Assembly: GCF_042242105.1 (NCBI RefSeq) | Contig: NC_092032.1 | Location: 6,180,415 to 6,244,414, forward strand | Direction of reading: 5' to 3' | Source of the DNA: Pempheris klunzingeri | Taxonomy: Eukaryota > Chordata > Actinopteri > Acropomatiformes > Pempheridae | Length of the DNA: 64,000 nucleotides | Shown: one piece after another, positions 61,778 through 64,000 of the stretch | How the letters are laid out: each line of letters begins with the position of its first letter | How positions within the stretch are numbered: position 1 is the first letter of the stretch | The notes under the pieces: generated by a model | The model's input: only the letters and a program-made list of their open reading frames with translations | The model's database searches: none | Told to the model about the DNA's origin: nothing | Program-made: the position numbers and the translations under genes

Positions 61778-64000
61778 TCCAGTCATGCCTATAAAACAGG
61801 CGTATCGTCTCTCTGTGGCTCTCTTTCTAGCCATGTAACCACACCGACAAGATCCTGATATTACACTTGGTGTCTTTTGTGCCACCAAGAGAAATGATTT
61901 GAATGCGTGTGACCCTCAGGAATTTAGTTTCTTAGTTTTACAGTTTCCTTTTTATTAAAGCAAAATGAAAAAGAAAGAAAAATCCCAGTCCCAGGGTGTC
62001 ATATAACCTGTGGTTTTGCATGTAGCCACCAAATAGTTCTGCACAACAAAGCACTATTCCAGCAGTAGTTACTCCTGTGGTGTTATTTAATTGTTAGCTG
62101 CCCGCTGTTTTCACACTATATTTGCTCTATTCCTGAACTTATTTTTCGTGTGTGCAACCACATGACTGTGGACGTTTCTTTTGATCTCATTTACATATAA
62201 TATAAGCAAACAAGATGGCTTCCTGATGGCCAGCTACACTTTAGATAAGGAAAACATTTGCACATCATGCTAAAGCTATACAAACGGATCTATTCACAAT
62301 TAAGAGCTTTATTATGAGAGGCAAAATGCAATTCGTAAAGTATTTCTTTTTATTACTGTGTAGAAAAAATGACCTTTTTGGACACTTAATTAACTCACAG
62401 AGCCACAATAATGTACGGAAAGGGTGGGTGGTCATTTACTGATTCTCTCTGTCAGTGCTGGGTTAGAAAAAATACTGTAATCCAAACTGTGTGATGTTTC
62501 CCCACGGTTTCAGTGGAAGGAAGCCTGGATGAAGATGACACTGGCTGTTCTGGGACTATTTCTATGCTAGAGAATACAATCAACTACTTAGTAAGGCAGG
62601 GGTCCAGCTCTACTGGGAACACTGAAGATCAGGATTTAACGACAGCTTTTAGGTTACATCTCTTTGTCACCTTGTCCTCTGCCTCTTTTCTTGTCCTCTC
62701 TGTGGATACCAACATTCCCCTGGCTCCAGCGCTTGTCCCAGACAGCGGTGAGAGACGAGCGTTGGGTTTCCCAGATCGTGTGAAGGAGCTGTCATGCCAG
62801 CTTTACAGCACATTAATCATACAGGCAATGTGGCTAGAGATACTCTGTATCCTGTTCTGCTGAGTATTTATAATTGATAAAGACACAAATCTTAAGGATG
62901 AGACCGCATTTGGTATACTTGAAAAATTCAAAAACTACTAAAGAGACAAGGACGTTAACTGAACAATAGAATGTGGCCATTTTTCATTCAGGAAAAAAGT
63001 ATATGTGAGTGAGAAACTGTCAGATTAGTAGAATATCTTATACAGTATTAGATCTAATTGCTGTATCAAATGTAGGATTAGTTGTAGTGTTTTTTTACGC
63101 AAGATAAATTCCTCACAAAGCCACACACTATATGTTGCTGTTTGCTTTCACTCACTGGCAAAAGAACACCACTTCACCCAGATTTTACATATAAAGAAAG
63201 GTCTTTTAATAGATAAGTCCCATTTGCAAAAACATGTAGAAACACTGGAAGACACTGCATATGTACACTGTGTTCGCTACCTTGCAGCTACCTCCTCCAT
63301 GAGACAAGAATGACAGTCTTTTTTTTTTTAACAATTATCAAAATGAAAGCAAGAAAAAAAAAAAAAGCCATATTTATTTACCTTAGTGAAACAGAAAAGC
63401 CTTCAAAACTGTAGTTTTTAAATTATGCACTTTTGCCTCTTACAATAAATACGAGTCATCAAACAGTTATTGAAATGAACACACACAAAGAGAAAAAGAC
63501 AGATACAAAACAGTGACACCATGTACAGTTGTGCGTGTTGACTCATAGACTTGTCTGGCTAGGCTGAACTTCAACTGAGCTACTCCCAGTAGTGCAACGT
63601 AGAAACTACTATAGTAGCTTCACAGAACTGAGACTCTGACATTGAATCAGTTTGGTGCTTTTCATTTTTATTTGTGCAAAAATACTGATTGTGAAGACAA
63701 TGTCTGATGTTTCTCTGTAAAGACAACACAAGAAGTGTATATTCATTTCAAAGGAAATGTGTCGTATCTGCAGTGAGGCTGTATCTAGTAGAAATGCTGA
63801 TCTCGCCATAAACACTAAAATCCACACTGTACAACATTAGCTTTGACATAAAATGACATAAATTAATATTATTTGTACGTTCAACAGGAGTTTCATGACT
63901 TAAAATGATGAAATTATTGTGTGCGCTGAAAGAAGAATCAACATCAAACCTTTTAACAATAGAGTGCCTTTTTGTCCTTCAATTCAAACACCTCTACCTT

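Larger units (their letters stand above)
57660..64000. other. Intergenic right end without supported genes
   Basis: No family-recognisable exon on either strand. Possible but unsupported exon-like pieces are at 60228-60282 (strong acceptor, then a short frame ending in a stop) and 62514-62591 (acceptor, then a protein-like frame up to a GTAAGG). Otherwise the region holds a GT microsatellite, CT-rich stretches near 60160-60210, a perfect inverted repeat at 61705-61777, and AT-rich unique-looking sequence. Confidence 0.45.

Noticed and set aside
1..64000. CRISPR arrays, prophage, operons or tRNA genes
   Set aside because: No regularly spaced repeats with unique spacers, no tRNA-like cloverleaf noticed, and the gene structure is clearly eukaryotic.

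Overview
The window looks like nuclear DNA of a ray-finned, probably percomorph, teleost. Genes are split into short exons with GT-AG introns. Intergenic DNA is AT-leaning and rich in CA/GT, GATA and AT microsatellites. It carries several repeat types typical of fish: CR1/L2/Rex1-group LINE ends, Tc1/mariner relics, and dispersed repeats built around phrases such as 'tatagcgccaattcataacaaa'. No bacterial, plasmid or viral gene organisation is visible.

Three recognisable gene loci fill the middle. (1) snx16, minus strand, CDS 33743 down to 29827: six coding exons giving a 323-residue PX-domain sorting nexin, with a probable untranslated first exon near 35.3 kb. (2) Two tandem plus-strand clade B serpins (leukocyte elastase inhibitor / serpinb1-like), at 37354-42348 (434 aa) and 46765-52622 (417 aa). 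Each has nine coding exons with identical phases. They differ mainly in the glutamine-rich C-D loop exon and in the reactive-centre loop (predicted P1 Phe versus Arg). (3) pigm, plus strand, 54185-57603: eight coding exons and 416 aa, the catalytic subunit of GPI mannosyltransferase I.

The left 29 kb is gene-poor. It holds one convincing-looking but unidentified signal-peptide exon on the minus strand (2742-2889), an orphan in-frame exon candidate on the minus strand (15408-15635), and many transposon remains. These include a 704-bp TA-flanked element with terminal inverted repeats of about 45 bp (27478-28181), a decayed element of about 1.1 kb with inverted ends and five copies of a 12-base motif (12286-13377), and a decayed LINE reverse transcriptase (21.5-22.5 kb). 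The DNA between the two serpins holds a deleted Tc1-like transposase, a LINE 3' end and a short tandem repeat. The right 6.4 kb shows no gene I can support, but contains a striking perfect inverted repeat (61705-61777).

The genes do not form a pathway: snx16 acts on endosomal sorting, the serpins inhibit proteases in the cytosol, and pigm builds GPI anchors in the ER. The most interesting biology is the serpin pair. Coding sequence next to the reactive loop is almost identical even at silent sites, while the loop itself differs in 10 of 11 codons. All exon models were built by hand from splice signals and family conservation; no search was run.
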